Part shown: in pieces, positions 39,219-49,008 of the stretch
Numbering within the stretch: position 1 is the first letter of the stretch
Layout of the letters: each line of letters opens with the position of its first letter
Assembly: GCF_963667685.1 (NCBI RefSeq)
Contig: NZ_OY763931.1
Span: forward strand, 1,131,501-1,195,500
Direction of reading: 5' to 3'
DNA length: 64,000 nucleotides
DNA from: Maridesulfovibrio sp.
Lineage (GTDB): Bacteria > Desulfobacterota > Desulfovibrionia > Desulfovibrionales > Desulfovibrionaceae
The notes under the pieces: generated by a model
Seen by the model: the letters and a program-made list of their open reading frames with translations, nothing else
Databases searched by the model: none
What the model was told of the DNA's origin: nothing
Translations under genes and position numbers: made by a program

Positions 39219-40373
39219 ATGGAAAAAGCGCGCGTGCTGATAGTTGATGATATGTCTGTAAATATTGAAATGCTAAGTGAACTGCTTTCCACCGAATACC
39301 GTGTAAGCGTTGCGCTAAATGGGTTTGATGCTATTGAGCTGGCTACATCCGCCCCCATGCCGGACCTCATCCTGCTGGACATAATGATGCCCGGTATTGA
39401 TGGATATCAGGTATGTAAAATTCTCAAAGAGAATGAAGATTCTCGCAATATTCCTGTTATTTTTGTGACTTCAAGGTCCGAAGTACAAAGTGAGGAAAAA
39501 GGATTTGAATTCGGAGCGGTCGATTACGTGGTTAAACCATTCAACCCGGCTGTTGTTCTCGCGAGGGTGAAGACACATATCGCATTGTATAATCAAACAA
39601 GACTACTGCAGAATCTGATCAAAGAGCGGACAGCCGAACTTGAAAAAGCCAAAAATGAAGCTGTAATGGCAAACAAGGCAAAAAGTAATTTTCTGGCTAA
39701 TATGAGCCATGAATTGCGTACTCCTCTGAACGGAATCATGGGAATGACACAAATCCTGATTAATTCCAACCCATCAAAAGAAAACAGAGAATTTCTTGAA
39801 GATGCCCACCAATCGTCGACACATCTGCTTGATATGGTAAATGACCTGCTCGAAATATCTAATGTAGAAGCTGGAAAAATTAAACTTTCTCCTTGCGATT
39901 TCAATGTGCGCAGCAGTCTTAAAGGTATTGTTGCCCACTATAGCAATCGGGCAACAGAGAAGGGTCTTAAGTTGACCTTCAATATAGAAGATGACTTTCC
40001 AATAGTTCTCAACGCCGATATAACAAGAATCAGGCAGGTCCTGATAAACCTGCTCAATAATGCTATTCAGTTCACTGAACAAGGTTCCATTGATATCTCC
40101 GTCTCAGCAGTCTCCGACAGGCATGATACAGTTAAAATGTATTTTACAATAGCAGATACAGGAATAGGCATTGCCAAAGATCAACATGAAAAAATTTTTG
40201 AACCTTTCACCATTGGCGAAGACTATATGACCAAAAGATATGGCGGAGCCGGTCTTGGACTCTCAATATCCAAACACATAGTTACGCTCATGGAAGGTAA
40301 CCTCTGGCTGGAATCAAGTGTTGGTAATAAAACGGTCTTCAGTTTCTTTGTTCCATGCAGAAAAGCGACATAG
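39219..40373 (+). CDS. Receiver-histidine kinase (REC-HisKA-HATPase)
   Basis: A soluble kinase of 384 residues with an N-terminal receiver (Asp54 in LILLDIMMPGIDG), a HisKA domain with His164 in MSHELRTPLNG, and HATPase_c (NLLNNAIQFT, DTGIGI, GAGLGL). Its input is presumably phosphate from the upstream hybrid kinase's HPt domain, so the pair would form one relay. Its ribosome binding site GGAG lies inside the end of the upstream gene. No output domain; a further partner is needed. Confidence 0.94.
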   Translation: MEKARVLIVDDMSVNIEMLSELLSTEYRVSVALNGFDAIELATSAPMPDLILLDIMMPGIDGYQVCKILKENEDSRNIPVIFVTSRSEVQSEEKGFEFGAVDYVVKPFNPAVVLARVKTHIALYNQTRLLQNLIKERTAELEKAKNEAVMANKAKSNFLANMSHELRTPLNGIMGMTQILINSNPSKENREFLEDAHQSSTHLLDMVNDLLEISNVEAGKIKLSPCDFNVRSSLKGIVAHYSNRATEKGLKLTFNIEDDFPIVLNADITRIRQVLINLLNNAIQFTEQGSIDISVSAVSDRHDTVKMYFTIADTGIGIAKDQHEKIFEPFTIGEDYMTKRYGGAGLGLSISKHIVTLMEGNLWLESSVGNKTVFSFFVPCRKAT

Positions 40374-40717
40374 ACTGTCTATAATGGAGCAGCCTTGGAT
40401 CTTACGCCTATAGTTTTGCCCACCTAAGAATGGGGCTGCTACAGTCTCGGCAGTCAAGACTATTTCTATGTCGGCACAATCAAAGGCGTTGGACGGATCT
40501 ACCAGCAGCCCTTTGCGGGCACCTATGCTGGATGAAAAAGCTCTCTGGAGCGATAATGTCCAAAATTTAAACTAAACTGACAATTTCGGTCCTATCAAAA
40601 AGACGGACTGTCAGATCAAGTATGACCCACTACAAATCACAATACCACCCACCCCGGTTGGACCTACCTTCAGCAACAGAAGGATGAAGTTTATTTGAAC
40701 TTTTCTGAATAAAAAGA
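40374..40717. other. Intergenic, nothing assigned
   Basis: A short sequence near 40421-40435, CCCACCTAAGAATGGGG, resembles one at 62117-62133 (CCCCCTAAGAATGGGGG). A plus-strand frame there reads QDYFYVGTIKGVGRIYQQPF but lacks a start. No gene called. Confidence 0.35.
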
Positions 40718-40743
40718 GGGTTAACCTGATAAAGGGTTAACCC
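40718..40743 (-). terminator. Terminator of the kinase operon
   Basis: GGGTTAACC pairs with GGTTAACCC around a short loop, followed on the minus strand by a T-rich tract (CTCTTTTTATTC). About 20 bases after the stop of the minus-strand kinase. Confidence 0.85.
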
Positions 40744-40762
40744 GCATAATTTAATGATCATT

Positions 40763-43111
40763 CTAGGAAACCGCCTTTCTGACCCTGTTCAGGACTGTCT
40801 GCAATTCCTTTATCTCCACCGGCTTAGGAAGGTAGTCATCCATACCGACATTATAAAAAATATCTTTGTCTCCCTGCATGGCATAGGCCGTCATGGCGAC
40901 AATATGTACATCCTTGTTTTCGTCGCCAACCTGCCCTTGACGAATTCTTTTTGTCGCTTCGATGCCATCCATAACCGGCATCTGGACATCCATGAACAAT
41001 GCATCGAATCGATCTGATTTCAACTTTTCAAGTGCCTGGAGGCCATTCTCAACAGGAACAACATAGCAGCCAAAATTCTCCATCTGCCTTTGTGCGGCAA
41101 GCCGGCTGATATATTCATCTTCCACAAGCAAAATACGTAAAGGATATTGTTGGATATCAGAACTATACGTCTTTACCAAACCAGTTGTGCACTTTTGATC
41201 CGTAACACCGAAAAGAACCGTAAAATAAATTGTTGTCCCTTTATTTTCCACACTTTCTAACGAGATAACTCCACCCATCAGACGAATAAGACGCTTACAA
41301 ATTGAAAGACCGAGTCCAGCTCCTTGATGCATACGCGTATAGCCTTCGCAAACCTGTGAAAAAGGCACAAAAAGCTCCTTGATTTTCCCTTCGGGTATAC
41401 CGATTCCTGTATCACTGATTGAAAATAGGATTTTTACCGTACCTTTCTTTGAAACTGGAAGTTTATATGCATCTATTGTTATATTCCCCTGCTCAGTAAA
41501 TTTCAGGGAATTTTCCAGCATATTAGTGAAAACCTGCTGCAGGCGGACAGCATCGCCCATGACATAACGCGGGACATTGGGATTTATGTTTAGAATAAGA
41601 TCTACTCCACTCTGACTTGCCACAGGGGAATACATCTCCCTTAGCTGGTACAGCACATCCACCAGATCAAGTTTATTATAACCGATGTTAAGCTTGCCGG
41701 CCTCAACACGTGAAAGATCCAGAATATCTGAAAGCAGGCTTGTAAGTCTTCTAGACGATTGAATTGCCATTCTAACATACTTTATTTGTTCATCTTCCAG
41801 GTCACTGCTTTGCAGTAATTGCATCATACCCATGATACCGTTCAAAGGAGTTCTGATTTCATGGCTCATATTTGCAAGAAATTCAGATTTACTGCGATTC
41901 GCCATTTCTGCAGCTTCTTTGGCTTTGATCATAGCATTTTCAGTATCACGTTCCTTGGTAATATCGTGAAAAACACAATGAACCTGCTGAAAACTTCCGG
42001 CAGAAGATGCCATACGAGAGTTAAATGAGACCAGAATTTCTTCAGAGCTCTTTTTCAGCATTCGTAATTCAATGCCTTTAAGTTCGCCGATTGCATTAAT
42101 TCTGGAGAACTGGTTTGTAAAATAATTCCGACAATCGGGATGCAAAATACTCGCAAAAGGCTTACCGAGAATATCCTTAACCGTGTAGCCGGTAACCTCC
42201 GTGAAGCGCCGGTTTACATCAAGAAACTCACCAAAAGCATTCAAAGATTGATATGCGATAGGAGCATCAGTATACAGAAGACGGAAGTGCTTTTCACTTT
42301 CTTTAATGACTTGCTCTGCCTGTTTTTGTTTCGTTATATCACGTGCTATAGCCAGAATGACCTTGTTTTCACTCAAGTCTACCAGACTGCAATGAATTTC
42401 GATTAGAATATGTGCTTTATCAACGGTAAGAAACTCAGATGAAATATTCACTTCACCAGTGTGGACAATGCTGCTTAAAATCTTCATGGTGTCATGTTCG
42501 TTCAAAATATCTTTAAGAGATCTGCCGACTAAAGACTTCGGATTATATCCGAGAATACGATGCGCCTCAGGATTTGCCTCAAGAATATCCCCGTCTGTAT
42601 CAAAAATTAATATTGCATCATTAGCACTTTCAAAAATAGTCTTATACTGCCTGTCCACAGCTATAAGCTTCTGCCCGGTCACTTCTACCTTAGTTGATAA
42701 TTCGTCCCGTTCATGACGCAGGCCCTGCTCTTTGTTGTGAACATTTAAGGCTACGTTTACTTTAGCAATCAGCTCATCAGTATCAATCGGGCGGGAGATA
42801 AAATCGAGCGCTCCGGCCTTCAGTCCCCGCACCCGCATAGATGAAGTGGACTGGTGGGCAGTAATGAGCAGAACGGATATATCTTTATATTCCGGCTTCT
42901 CTTTTATGCTTCTGCACAGCTCAATTCCATTTTTACTCGGCATCTGAACATCCGAGATTACAACCCCCACATCAGGGCCAAGTTTCTGCATGCCTTCTTG
43001 AGCACCCAATGCACTAATAACCTTAACATCTGGCAGAAACTCATTGAGCATTTCTTCCAGAATAAATAAGTTTTCCTTCTGATCATCAATTATAAGGATT
43101 GAATTGCGCAT
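40763..43111 (-). CDS. Hybrid histidine kinase: REC-PAS-PAS-HisKA-HATPase-REC
   Basis: Cytoplasmic 782-residue kinase. Receiver 1 with Asp54 (VVISDVQMP), a helical linker, PAS 1 (about 155-265) and PAS 2 (about 275-390), HisKA with His417 in MSHEIRTPLNG, HATPase_c (NMLENSLKFT, DTGIGI, GAGLGL) and receiver 2 with Asp708 in LFMDVQMPVMDG. The start is 19 bp after the stop of the larger kinase upstream, so both are one operon. GAGG precedes ATG. Phosphate would enter at receiver 1 and leave by receiver 2, which lacks an HPt partner in cis. Confidence 0.95.
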   Translation of the reverse strand: MRNSILIIDDQKENLFILEEMLNEFLPDVKVISALGAQEGMQKLGPDVGVVISDVQMPSKNGIELCRSIKEKPEYKDISVLLITAHQSTSSMRVRGLKAGALDFISRPIDTDELIAKVNVALNVHNKEQGLRHERDELSTKVEVTGQKLIAVDRQYKTIFESANDAILIFDTDGDILEANPEAHRILGYNPKSLVGRSLKDILNEHDTMKILSSIVHTGEVNISSEFLTVDKAHILIEIHCSLVDLSENKVILAIARDITKQKQAEQVIKESEKHFRLLYTDAPIAYQSLNAFGEFLDVNRRFTEVTGYTVKDILGKPFASILHPDCRNYFTNQFSRINAIGELKGIELRMLKKSSEEILVSFNSRMASSAGSFQQVHCVFHDITKERDTENAMIKAKEAAEMANRSKSEFLANMSHEIRTPLNGIMGMMQLLQSSDLEDEQIKYVRMAIQSSRRLTSLLSDILDLSRVEAGKLNIGYNKLDLVDVLYQLREMYSPVASQSGVDLILNINPNVPRYVMGDAVRLQQVFTNMLENSLKFTEQGNITIDAYKLPVSKKGTVKILFSISDTGIGIPEGKIKELFVPFSQVCEGYTRMHQGAGLGLSICKRLIRLMGGVISLESVENKGTTIYFTVLFGVTDQKCTTGLVKTYSSDIQQYPLRILLVEDEYISRLAAQRQMENFGCYVVPVENGLQALEKLKSDRFDALFMDVQMPVMDGIEATKRIRQGQVGDENKDVHIVAMTAYAMQGDKDIFYNVGMDDYLPKPVEIKELQTVLNRVRKAVS

Positions 43112-43130
43112 GGGAATAACCTCAATACGT

Positions 43131-46100
43131 TTACATTAACCATTTAATAAGCATTCCACGCAGAACTTTTACATCATATGGTTTGGTCAATAATCCGTCA
43201 CACCCTGCGGATAGGATCTTATCTTTGTCACCTTTCATGGCTCTGGCTGTAACAGCGATAACAGGTATGTGTTTTAGATCATCAGAGCTCTTAATAGCAG
43301 CAGTCGCTTCCAACCCGTTAATACCCGGCAACTGAATATCCATGAGCACAATATCAGGCCTGATTTCGCGAATTTTTTCCAACCCGCTTTCACCGTCGTA
43401 TGCAACATGAAGCTCCCCTTGAAAATCATCCAGAATTGCCTTGAGGGTGACTATATTGTCTTTATTATCCTCCACCACAACAATGGTCTTTCCTTTCCCG
43501 AAGGGGGCATTAATTCCGGAATCCGGAAATTCCACTTTACCAAAATCATTTTTCGGCAAATTCACGCAATCAGGATGCATTATATCCTGAACTGATGTAA
43601 GGATAAGTTCTTTAAGTAATTCTCTGTCCAAAGGTTCCTTACGGTTAAACTGCATGACATTCTGCTTTTGAAGAACATCAAGATCTTTATCAGTCAGCTC
43701 CCTGCCGGTGATAACTATAACCGGAGTACTTGCCGTTTCAGGTTTGGAGCGGATGGTTTCAAATAAATCAAAAACATTGAAACTTGAGATCATTAAATCA
43801 ATCAGGATAAGATCTGGATTTGTCTGCTCTATTAACTGCTCTGCCTTCTCAGCACTGGCTGCATGACTCAGACGTAAGCCAAGTTCCTTTAAAAGAATTG
43901 ATAGTTGCATGGTTGCAATATCATTATCTTCGATGACCAGAACATGCGCCTTGCACATTTTCTGTGTGGATTGTTCAGGTTTTTGCATCCGGATATTCTC
44001 CAGCCCGTTCTCTAGCTTTTGCAGCAGTGTTTTGACATCAAGTTCACCCTTCTGGACAATAACTCTGCTCCTATCCAAAAGCTTCTTGTGATCCTCGGAG
44101 TTGAGATCCTTAGCGGTAACTATTATTACAGGCAGATAATCCAGCAAAGGAATCCGGTCTATTTCCTCCAGCACTTGAAAACCGTCCATTCCCGGCATAA
44201 TCAAATCAAGAGTCATGGCATCAGGAAGCAGGCTTACCGCCTTGTCCACACCCGACCGGCCGCTGTCAGCTTCTACGGTAGAGTATCCGGATTCCTCCAG
44301 AATAGTAGATATTATAGCACGATCATTCTCATTATCATCAACAATAAGAACACTTTTTACCGGAGCCTGCTTTTTAAGATTATTTATCTCAAAGAGCAGT
44401 TGCTGTTTGTCGATAGGTTTAGTTAAGTGACTGGCTGCGCCCAGAACGTATCCTGTTGTCGCATCGTCACTTATTGAGACTATTACAACTGGAATATCCA
44501 TTGTATTGAGATTATTCTTAAGCAGGTTCAATGTTTCCCAGCCGTCCATTCCGGGCATGAAAATATCCAGAGTGATACCTACGAGCGAATTACTGGCTGC
44601 CAACTCCAAAGCCCGGCTGCCGTTATCGGCTTCAATAACAGCGTATCCGGCATTTTTAAGATGATCCGTAATTATTTCTCTTGATTTTGGATCGTCATCA
44701 ACGACCAGCACCGTATCCATAGACTCATTATGATTTTTACGGCTGACTTCTAACGGAATTTTCTTTTTCTGTTTATAATTGCTCAGCCGAAGAGGAAGAC
44801 GAAGGGTGAAGGTACTTCCACTGCCAAGTTCAGAAGCAACTTCCAGATCACCTTCAAGGGCTATGGCCAGTTTTTTACATATGGCAAGTCCGAGTCCTGT
44901 CCCCTCATGTCTGCGGGAAGTTGACCCGTCCACCTGACGAAATTCATCAAAAATATCTTCCTGATCTTCTGGAGCTATTCCTATTCCTGTATCTTTCACA
45001 TTCAGGACCAGATAATCGTCATCATTAAGAAGCTCAACTTCAATAGTTCCTTCATCTGTGAATTTTATGGAATTAGACAGCATATTCAACAAGATCTGCC
45101 TTATCTTATCCCTGTCTGAAAACATACTCTGAGAACAATCTACTCTGGTGGTGAAAGATAAAGATTTCCCCTCTGCCATGGGCCGTATAGTTGCCGAAAC
45201 CTCTTCCAACAACTCGGCCGGTATAAAATTTGATGGGTAGACTTCCATACGTCCGGATTCAATCTTTGAAAGATCCAGAATATCATTAATCAACGAGAGC
45301 AAATGTTTTCCGTTCCTCTCAATAACGTTAAGATATTCAGCCTCTTTTTTCTCATCCCGGCCGGTTCCCTTGATCTGCATCAGTTGAGACAGCGCCAGAA
45401 TACTGTTTAACGGAGTACGAAGTTCATGACTCATATTGGAAAGGAATTCTGATTTAAGACGATCGGACTCCTCTACCTGTACTTTTTTCGCTTCCAATTC
45501 ATTTTTCTGCAACCTCAAAAGATTTGCCTGCAACCTTAGCTCTTCCGAACGAAGACTTAGTTCTTTATTGCGTGATTCGATCTCTTCTTTTGCTTTGCGG
45601 GCGATTTCCCCTGCTTTGGTAAGCTCTTCATTTTGCGCTATGGTTTCATTATAAAGAGCATCAATCTCTTCACGTTGGATTATAGCATTCAATGCGGTAG
45701 CAATATTATGACAGGCAGTCTTCATGAATCCCTGCTCAACAGTTCCGAATTCCTTAAATGAAGTCAGTTCTATAACTCCAAGAAGTCTATTTGCAAAAAT
45801 TAAAGGATAGACAAAAAGTACATTGGGCGAGGCAGAAACTGTTCCGGACTCAATAAGCCCTTCCTCAGGCTGTACAAATGTCAGAATCCGGGGGCTGCGC
45901 TCCTTGGCTACCTGCCCGACAATCCCGTCACCGTCAGCAAATTTTCTGGTTAGCTTAGCCGCTTCTGCCATAGAGTAGGAAGCCAGCATATAACTTGTTT
46001 GTTCTTTATCATCATAAAAAAAGAAAGCCCCGGTACTGGCTTGCAAATGATCGGCAAGAAATTTTAAGATTGACTCGGCAAAAGAATCCAGTGAATAAAC

Positions 46101-46937
46101 AGCTGCCAATTCATCATTAAGATTGTTCAACCCACTCCGAAGCCATAATTGGCGAGACAAAGACCTGATCAATTCATTAAAACTGGCAGCCAGTTTTGAT
46201 AACTCATTGTCGCCGATCACCGAAATCTCTTCAAAATTACCTGTCTCGGTTATAGTGGAAACTGTGGACTGAAGGTCGTTTATTCTTCCTGTAAGATGCT
46301 TGATTAAAGTTGTACTTAATAAATAAAAAAACAGGATAAACAGACCAAGCAAAATAATAGTATTGGTTAATATACTGCGCTGAACCGTGTTTGCTTCAGC
46401 CATAAAACCATCTGCTTTGTTCCTGGCGTAAGCATTTAAGTCATGCATGTTGAGTTCAAGAGTATTAACTAGTTCAACATTCTCCAATTTAAATATCTGT
46501 AATCCTTCTTCCCGTTTTCCGTCACGAATAAGAGATAAAATTTTAAGCCTGAGCTCTTTCCACTGAAAAAAAGTTGCACGAGCTTCGGCCTCCAGCTCCT
46601 GCCCCTGTTCACCGAGAATATATTTTTGTACAATGTTAAGCTGAGCAAGCACGTTTTTTTCTTCATTCTGAATAATATTCATCTGTTCCCGAAGCGCGGG
46701 CATATCATTTGAAACTATGATGTCCTTCATTACCCCCTGTATACGGATAACACCTTTGTGGGCTGCCTGAGCTGCATTAGAAACTCTGAGAGGATGTTCA
46801 TATAATGTTGTCGTAAGATCTCCCAGTGCGTTCATTTCTATAAGGATGAAAACACCAAATAAAACCAAAGCGATAGCGATAGCAATAAAGGAGCCAATCA
46901 ACTTTAATTTGATTGTCATTCTGTCAAAAAAATTCAT
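43131..46937 (-). CDS. Large hybrid histidine kinase with four receiver domains
   Basis: 1268 residues from the ATG at 46937, chosen for GGAG five bases upstream; an ATG eight codons earlier has none. Order: helix (about 5-27), a periplasmic four-helix-type sensor domain, helix (about 190-210), HAMP, GAF (about 280-425), coiled coil, HisKA (MSHELRTPLNS), HATPase_c (NMLSNSIKFT, DTGIGI, GTGLGL), then four receivers, each with its Asp: TLDIFMPGMDG, TLDLIMPGMDG, LIDLMISSFN and LMDIQLPGING. Receiver 3 is less typical after the Asp. It is first in a two-gene operon. The multiple receivers suggest phosphate buffering or several inputs. Confidence 0.95.
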   Translation of the reverse strand: MNFFDRMTIKLKLIGSFIAIAIALVLFGVFILIEMNALGDLTTTLYEHPLRVSNAAQAAHKGVIRIQGVMKDIIVSNDMPALREQMNIIQNEEKNVLAQLNIVQKYILGEQGQELEAEARATFFQWKELRLKILSLIRDGKREEGLQIFKLENVELVNTLELNMHDLNAYARNKADGFMAEANTVQRSILTNTIILLGLFILFFYLLSTTLIKHLTGRINDLQSTVSTITETGNFEEISVIGDNELSKLAASFNELIRSLSRQLWLRSGLNNLNDELAAVYSLDSFAESILKFLADHLQASTGAFFFYDDKEQTSYMLASYSMAEAAKLTRKFADGDGIVGQVAKERSPRILTFVQPEEGLIESGTVSASPNVLFVYPLIFANRLLGVIELTSFKEFGTVEQGFMKTACHNIATALNAIIQREEIDALYNETIAQNEELTKAGEIARKAKEEIESRNKELSLRSEELRLQANLLRLQKNELEAKKVQVEESDRLKSEFLSNMSHELRTPLNSILALSQLMQIKGTGRDEKKEAEYLNVIERNGKHLLSLINDILDLSKIESGRMEVYPSNFIPAELLEEVSATIRPMAEGKSLSFTTRVDCSQSMFSDRDKIRQILLNMLSNSIKFTDEGTIEVELLNDDDYLVLNVKDTGIGIAPEDQEDIFDEFRQVDGSTSRRHEGTGLGLAICKKLAIALEGDLEVASELGSGSTFTLRLPLRLSNYKQKKKIPLEVSRKNHNESMDTVLVVDDDPKSREIITDHLKNAGYAVIEADNGSRALELAASNSLVGITLDIFMPGMDGWETLNLLKNNLNTMDIPVVIVSISDDATTGYVLGAASHLTKPIDKQQLLFEINNLKKQAPVKSVLIVDDNENDRAIISTILEESGYSTVEADSGRSGVDKAVSLLPDAMTLDLIMPGMDGFQVLEEIDRIPLLDYLPVIIVTAKDLNSEDHKKLLDRSRVIVQKGELDVKTLLQKLENGLENIRMQKPEQSTQKMCKAHVLVIEDNDIATMQLSILLKELGLRLSHAASAEKAEQLIEQTNPDLILIDLMISSFNVFDLFETIRSKPETASTPVIVITGRELTDKDLDVLQKQNVMQFNRKEPLDRELLKELILTSVQDIMHPDCVNLPKNDFGKVEFPDSGINAPFGKGKTIVVVEDNKDNIVTLKAILDDFQGELHVAYDGESGLEKIREIRPDIVLMDIQLPGINGLEATAAIKSSDDLKHIPVIAVTARAMKGDKDKILSAGCDGLLTKPYDVKVLRGMLIKWLM

Positions 46938-47279
46938 AAATTCTCCATTATTCATAAACATGTAATTATTAGCGATAATAACAATTTTACCATGTATTAC
47001 TATAGTTCATTACTGACATGATGAATACACCGTTACACGTTACGGGCCCAGCTTTGACCGTGAAGAATCTACATTGAAAAGAAATACAGATCCTTGCTTC
47101 GTTTCATTAAGTCATTAAAAAAGAACTTATCCCGTCGGCCCCACCTGTCATCTATAAATAATATTATAAGAATACGTTCTAATCTAGATCAAAATATATA
47201 AAATTAGAAACAAGTAGTGCTGTAAACTGTAAGCCCCCCAAGTTCGTGCCATCTGAATATACTCTTCATTAATCAATTT
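46938..47279. other. Intergenic, nothing assigned
   Basis: Promoter region of the large kinase at its left side; no other structure seen. Confidence 0.3.
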
Positions 47280-47454
47280 AGGTCCTTCGGTGGGGTGAGG
47301 TATCGGTCATACAGGTTAATAGAGACAGCCACCGACTCCTAGAATACGGTTAGTTTCGCCGCCCGGTCACATCAATTAAGTTCCCGTCTTCGAGTGCCTG
47401 TTTACGGGTATAAGAATAGACCATCCGAAATAGTGGATCGTAATAGATCAACAT
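47280..47454 (-). pseudogene. Decayed copy of the repeated DUF6573-like gene (copy A)
   Basis: Begins ATG and reads MLIYYDPLFRMVYSYTRKQ, then ALEDGNLIDVTG, and hits a stop after a frameshift; further on VAVS and NLYDRYLTPPKDL-like sequence is still recognisable in other frames. It aligns with the first 60 residues of the copy at 62.1-62.5 kb. Upstream on the minus strand the leader hairpin (47463-47505) is kept. Confidence 0.8.
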
Positions 47455-47736
47455 CAGGGTTTCTCCTCCAATTTCATATTGTTAACTAACTATAAAAATT
47501 GAAAGTTATCCTGATTGGTTTGATTTTGGCGCTGGGGGATTTGATTTTTTGGGATGATTCTGGGGATCAATCTTCGGATTTGGGTGAAACAAGTAGCTTA
47601 AGTATGTAAAAATTGAAACTTAAGCCAAGGGGGAGCGATAAAGCTATATATCCTCAAGGAAACTCCTACAGCCGATACCGGCGTTAATGTTGAAGTTGCT
47701 TGTTACAATCAGAGGCTACTTTTAGCGCACTAGTTG
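47455..47736. other. Leader of copy A and adjoining noncoding DNA
   Basis: Contains the conserved leader with the sequence CCTGATTGGTTTGATTT shared with the other copies. Further right, a plus-strand frame near 47645-47731 reads KLYILKETPTADTGVNVEVA and ends LLLAH; it lacks an ATG (ATA follows a GGGGGAG) and may be a remnant of a small gene. Confidence 0.4.
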
Positions 47737-47768
47737 TTACTGAAAAGCCCCAGTAAGACTACTTACCG
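47737..47768. terminator. Terminator of the yeiH-like gene
   Basis: AAAGCCCC-GTAAG pairs with CTTAC-GGGGCTTT with one mismatch each side, short loop. About 75 bases after the stop of the minus-strand yeiH-like gene; it is symmetrical enough to work both ways. Confidence 0.85.
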
Positions 47769-47842
47769 GGGCTTTGTGATAGCATATATTTTAACGAGAC
47801 CAATGATTCCAGTCAGCTAGGTCTTTAACTCGTAACAGCATT

Positions 47843-48901
47843 CTATGAACATAAACTAGGCATATACTTAGCTACGAGTAATCCGGCACCCATAAGCCAG
47901 ATTGCCAAAATTCCGGCTAAAATAAATGGCTTTGGACCAACAACTTTAGCTTTCTCGATATTGGTCTCCATACCAAGAGCACACATAGCCATTGTCAGCA
48001 GGAAAATGTCGAATGAATTAATGAAGTGTACAACGTTTTCTGGAATGATTCCCAGTGAATTTATGAATACGCATAAGACAAAAAGCAGTGCAAAAACAGG
48101 GAAGCCTTTTCTTTTTGAGGAGGTATCTTCTGTCTCAGCATTTTTTTCAGGGAATTTGGCAAGCCACAATCCAACTGCAATAAGTAATGGAGCAAGAAGT
48201 ACCACACGCAGCATTTTAACTATGACAGCAACATTGCCCGCTTCCGGTGAAATTGCGTTTCCTGCCGCAACAGCATGAGCTACCTCGTGCATTGTTGATC
48301 CTACCCAGATGCCATATGATTGATCCGTTAAATTCAGCAGTCCGCTTTTATATAATAATGGATAAAGGAGCATGGCGATTGTTCCGTAAACCACCACAGT
48401 TCCAACCGCGATACTGCTTTCGTGTGCTTTGGCGCGTACAACCGGTTCAGTTCCAAGAACTGCCGCGGCCCCGCAAACAGAACTCCCAGCAGCAGTAAGC
48501 ATTGCCAGCCTTCTGGGCATTTTGAACACTTTAGTGCCCAAAACTGTTCCGCCAATGAAAGTACTGCTTACAATAAATACATCTGCCATAATCCCGGAGA
48601 GGCCAACAGATGAAATATCTTGGAGAGTTAGGCGGAAACCATATAAAACAACAGCAGCTCTAAGCAGACGCCCGGAAGAAAATAGAATTCCAGGAACCCA
48701 TTGTTCTGGCAGATTATGGCGCAGTGTGTTTCCATATAGCATGCCCAGAACGATGCCTACAATTAAGGGACTGATGTTGATCGAACTAATCATGTGCAGA
48801 GAAGAAATTTGTGAAGCCGCAGATGCAAAAAGAGCTACAAAAAGAATTCCATTGAAAGCTTTTGTTGAATAAAAGTCAGGCGAAATAATTTTTTGAATCA
48901 T
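47843..48901 (-). CDS. yeiH: YeiH-family putative sulfate/sulfite exporter
   Basis: UPF0324 membrane protein, 352 residues with about ten helices. The family signature is GSSVCGAAAVLGTEPVVRA followed by SSIAVGTVVVYGTIAMLLYP, and GSTMHEVAHAVAAGNAI. Family members are annotated as putative sulfate exporters, and E. coli yeiH is regulated by YeiE; a link to sulfite or sulfate handling fits a sulfate reducer but is inference. GAGGA before ATG. Divergent from a LysR gene with a shared 107-bp promoter region. Confidence 0.93.
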   Translation of the reverse strand: MIQKIISPDFYSTKAFNGILFVALFASAASQISSLHMISSINISPLIVGIVLGMLYGNTLRHNLPEQWVPGILFSSGRLLRAAVVLYGFRLTLQDISSVGLSGIMADVFIVSSTFIGGTVLGTKVFKMPRRLAMLTAAGSSVCGAAAVLGTEPVVRAKAHESSIAVGTVVVYGTIAMLLYPLLYKSGLLNLTDQSYGIWVGSTMHEVAHAVAAGNAISPEAGNVAVIVKMLRVVLLAPLLIAVGLWLAKFPEKNAETEDTSSKRKGFPVFALLFVLCVFINSLGIIPENVVHFINSFDIFLLTMAMCALGMETNIEKAKVVGPKPFILAGILAIWLMGAGLLVAKYMPSLCS

Positions 48902-49008
48902 CGATAAATCCTCGTTTGTTTTTGTTATTCAGACTTATTCGTGAAAATTAGCAAATAGGCAAACGGTAAAAGATTGATGATTCAACAAGAAAAAGTTATC
49001 AATCAGAT

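Noticed and set aside
40380-40600. Possible gene remnant reading QDYFYVGTIKGVGRIYQQPF
   Set aside because: No start, short, not recognised, and other frames are just as open.
47645-47731. Small plus-strand gene reading KLYILKETPTADTGVNVEVA
   Set aside because: No ATG, GTG or TTG after the ribosome-binding-like GGGGGAG and too short to judge; noted in the intergenic entry only.
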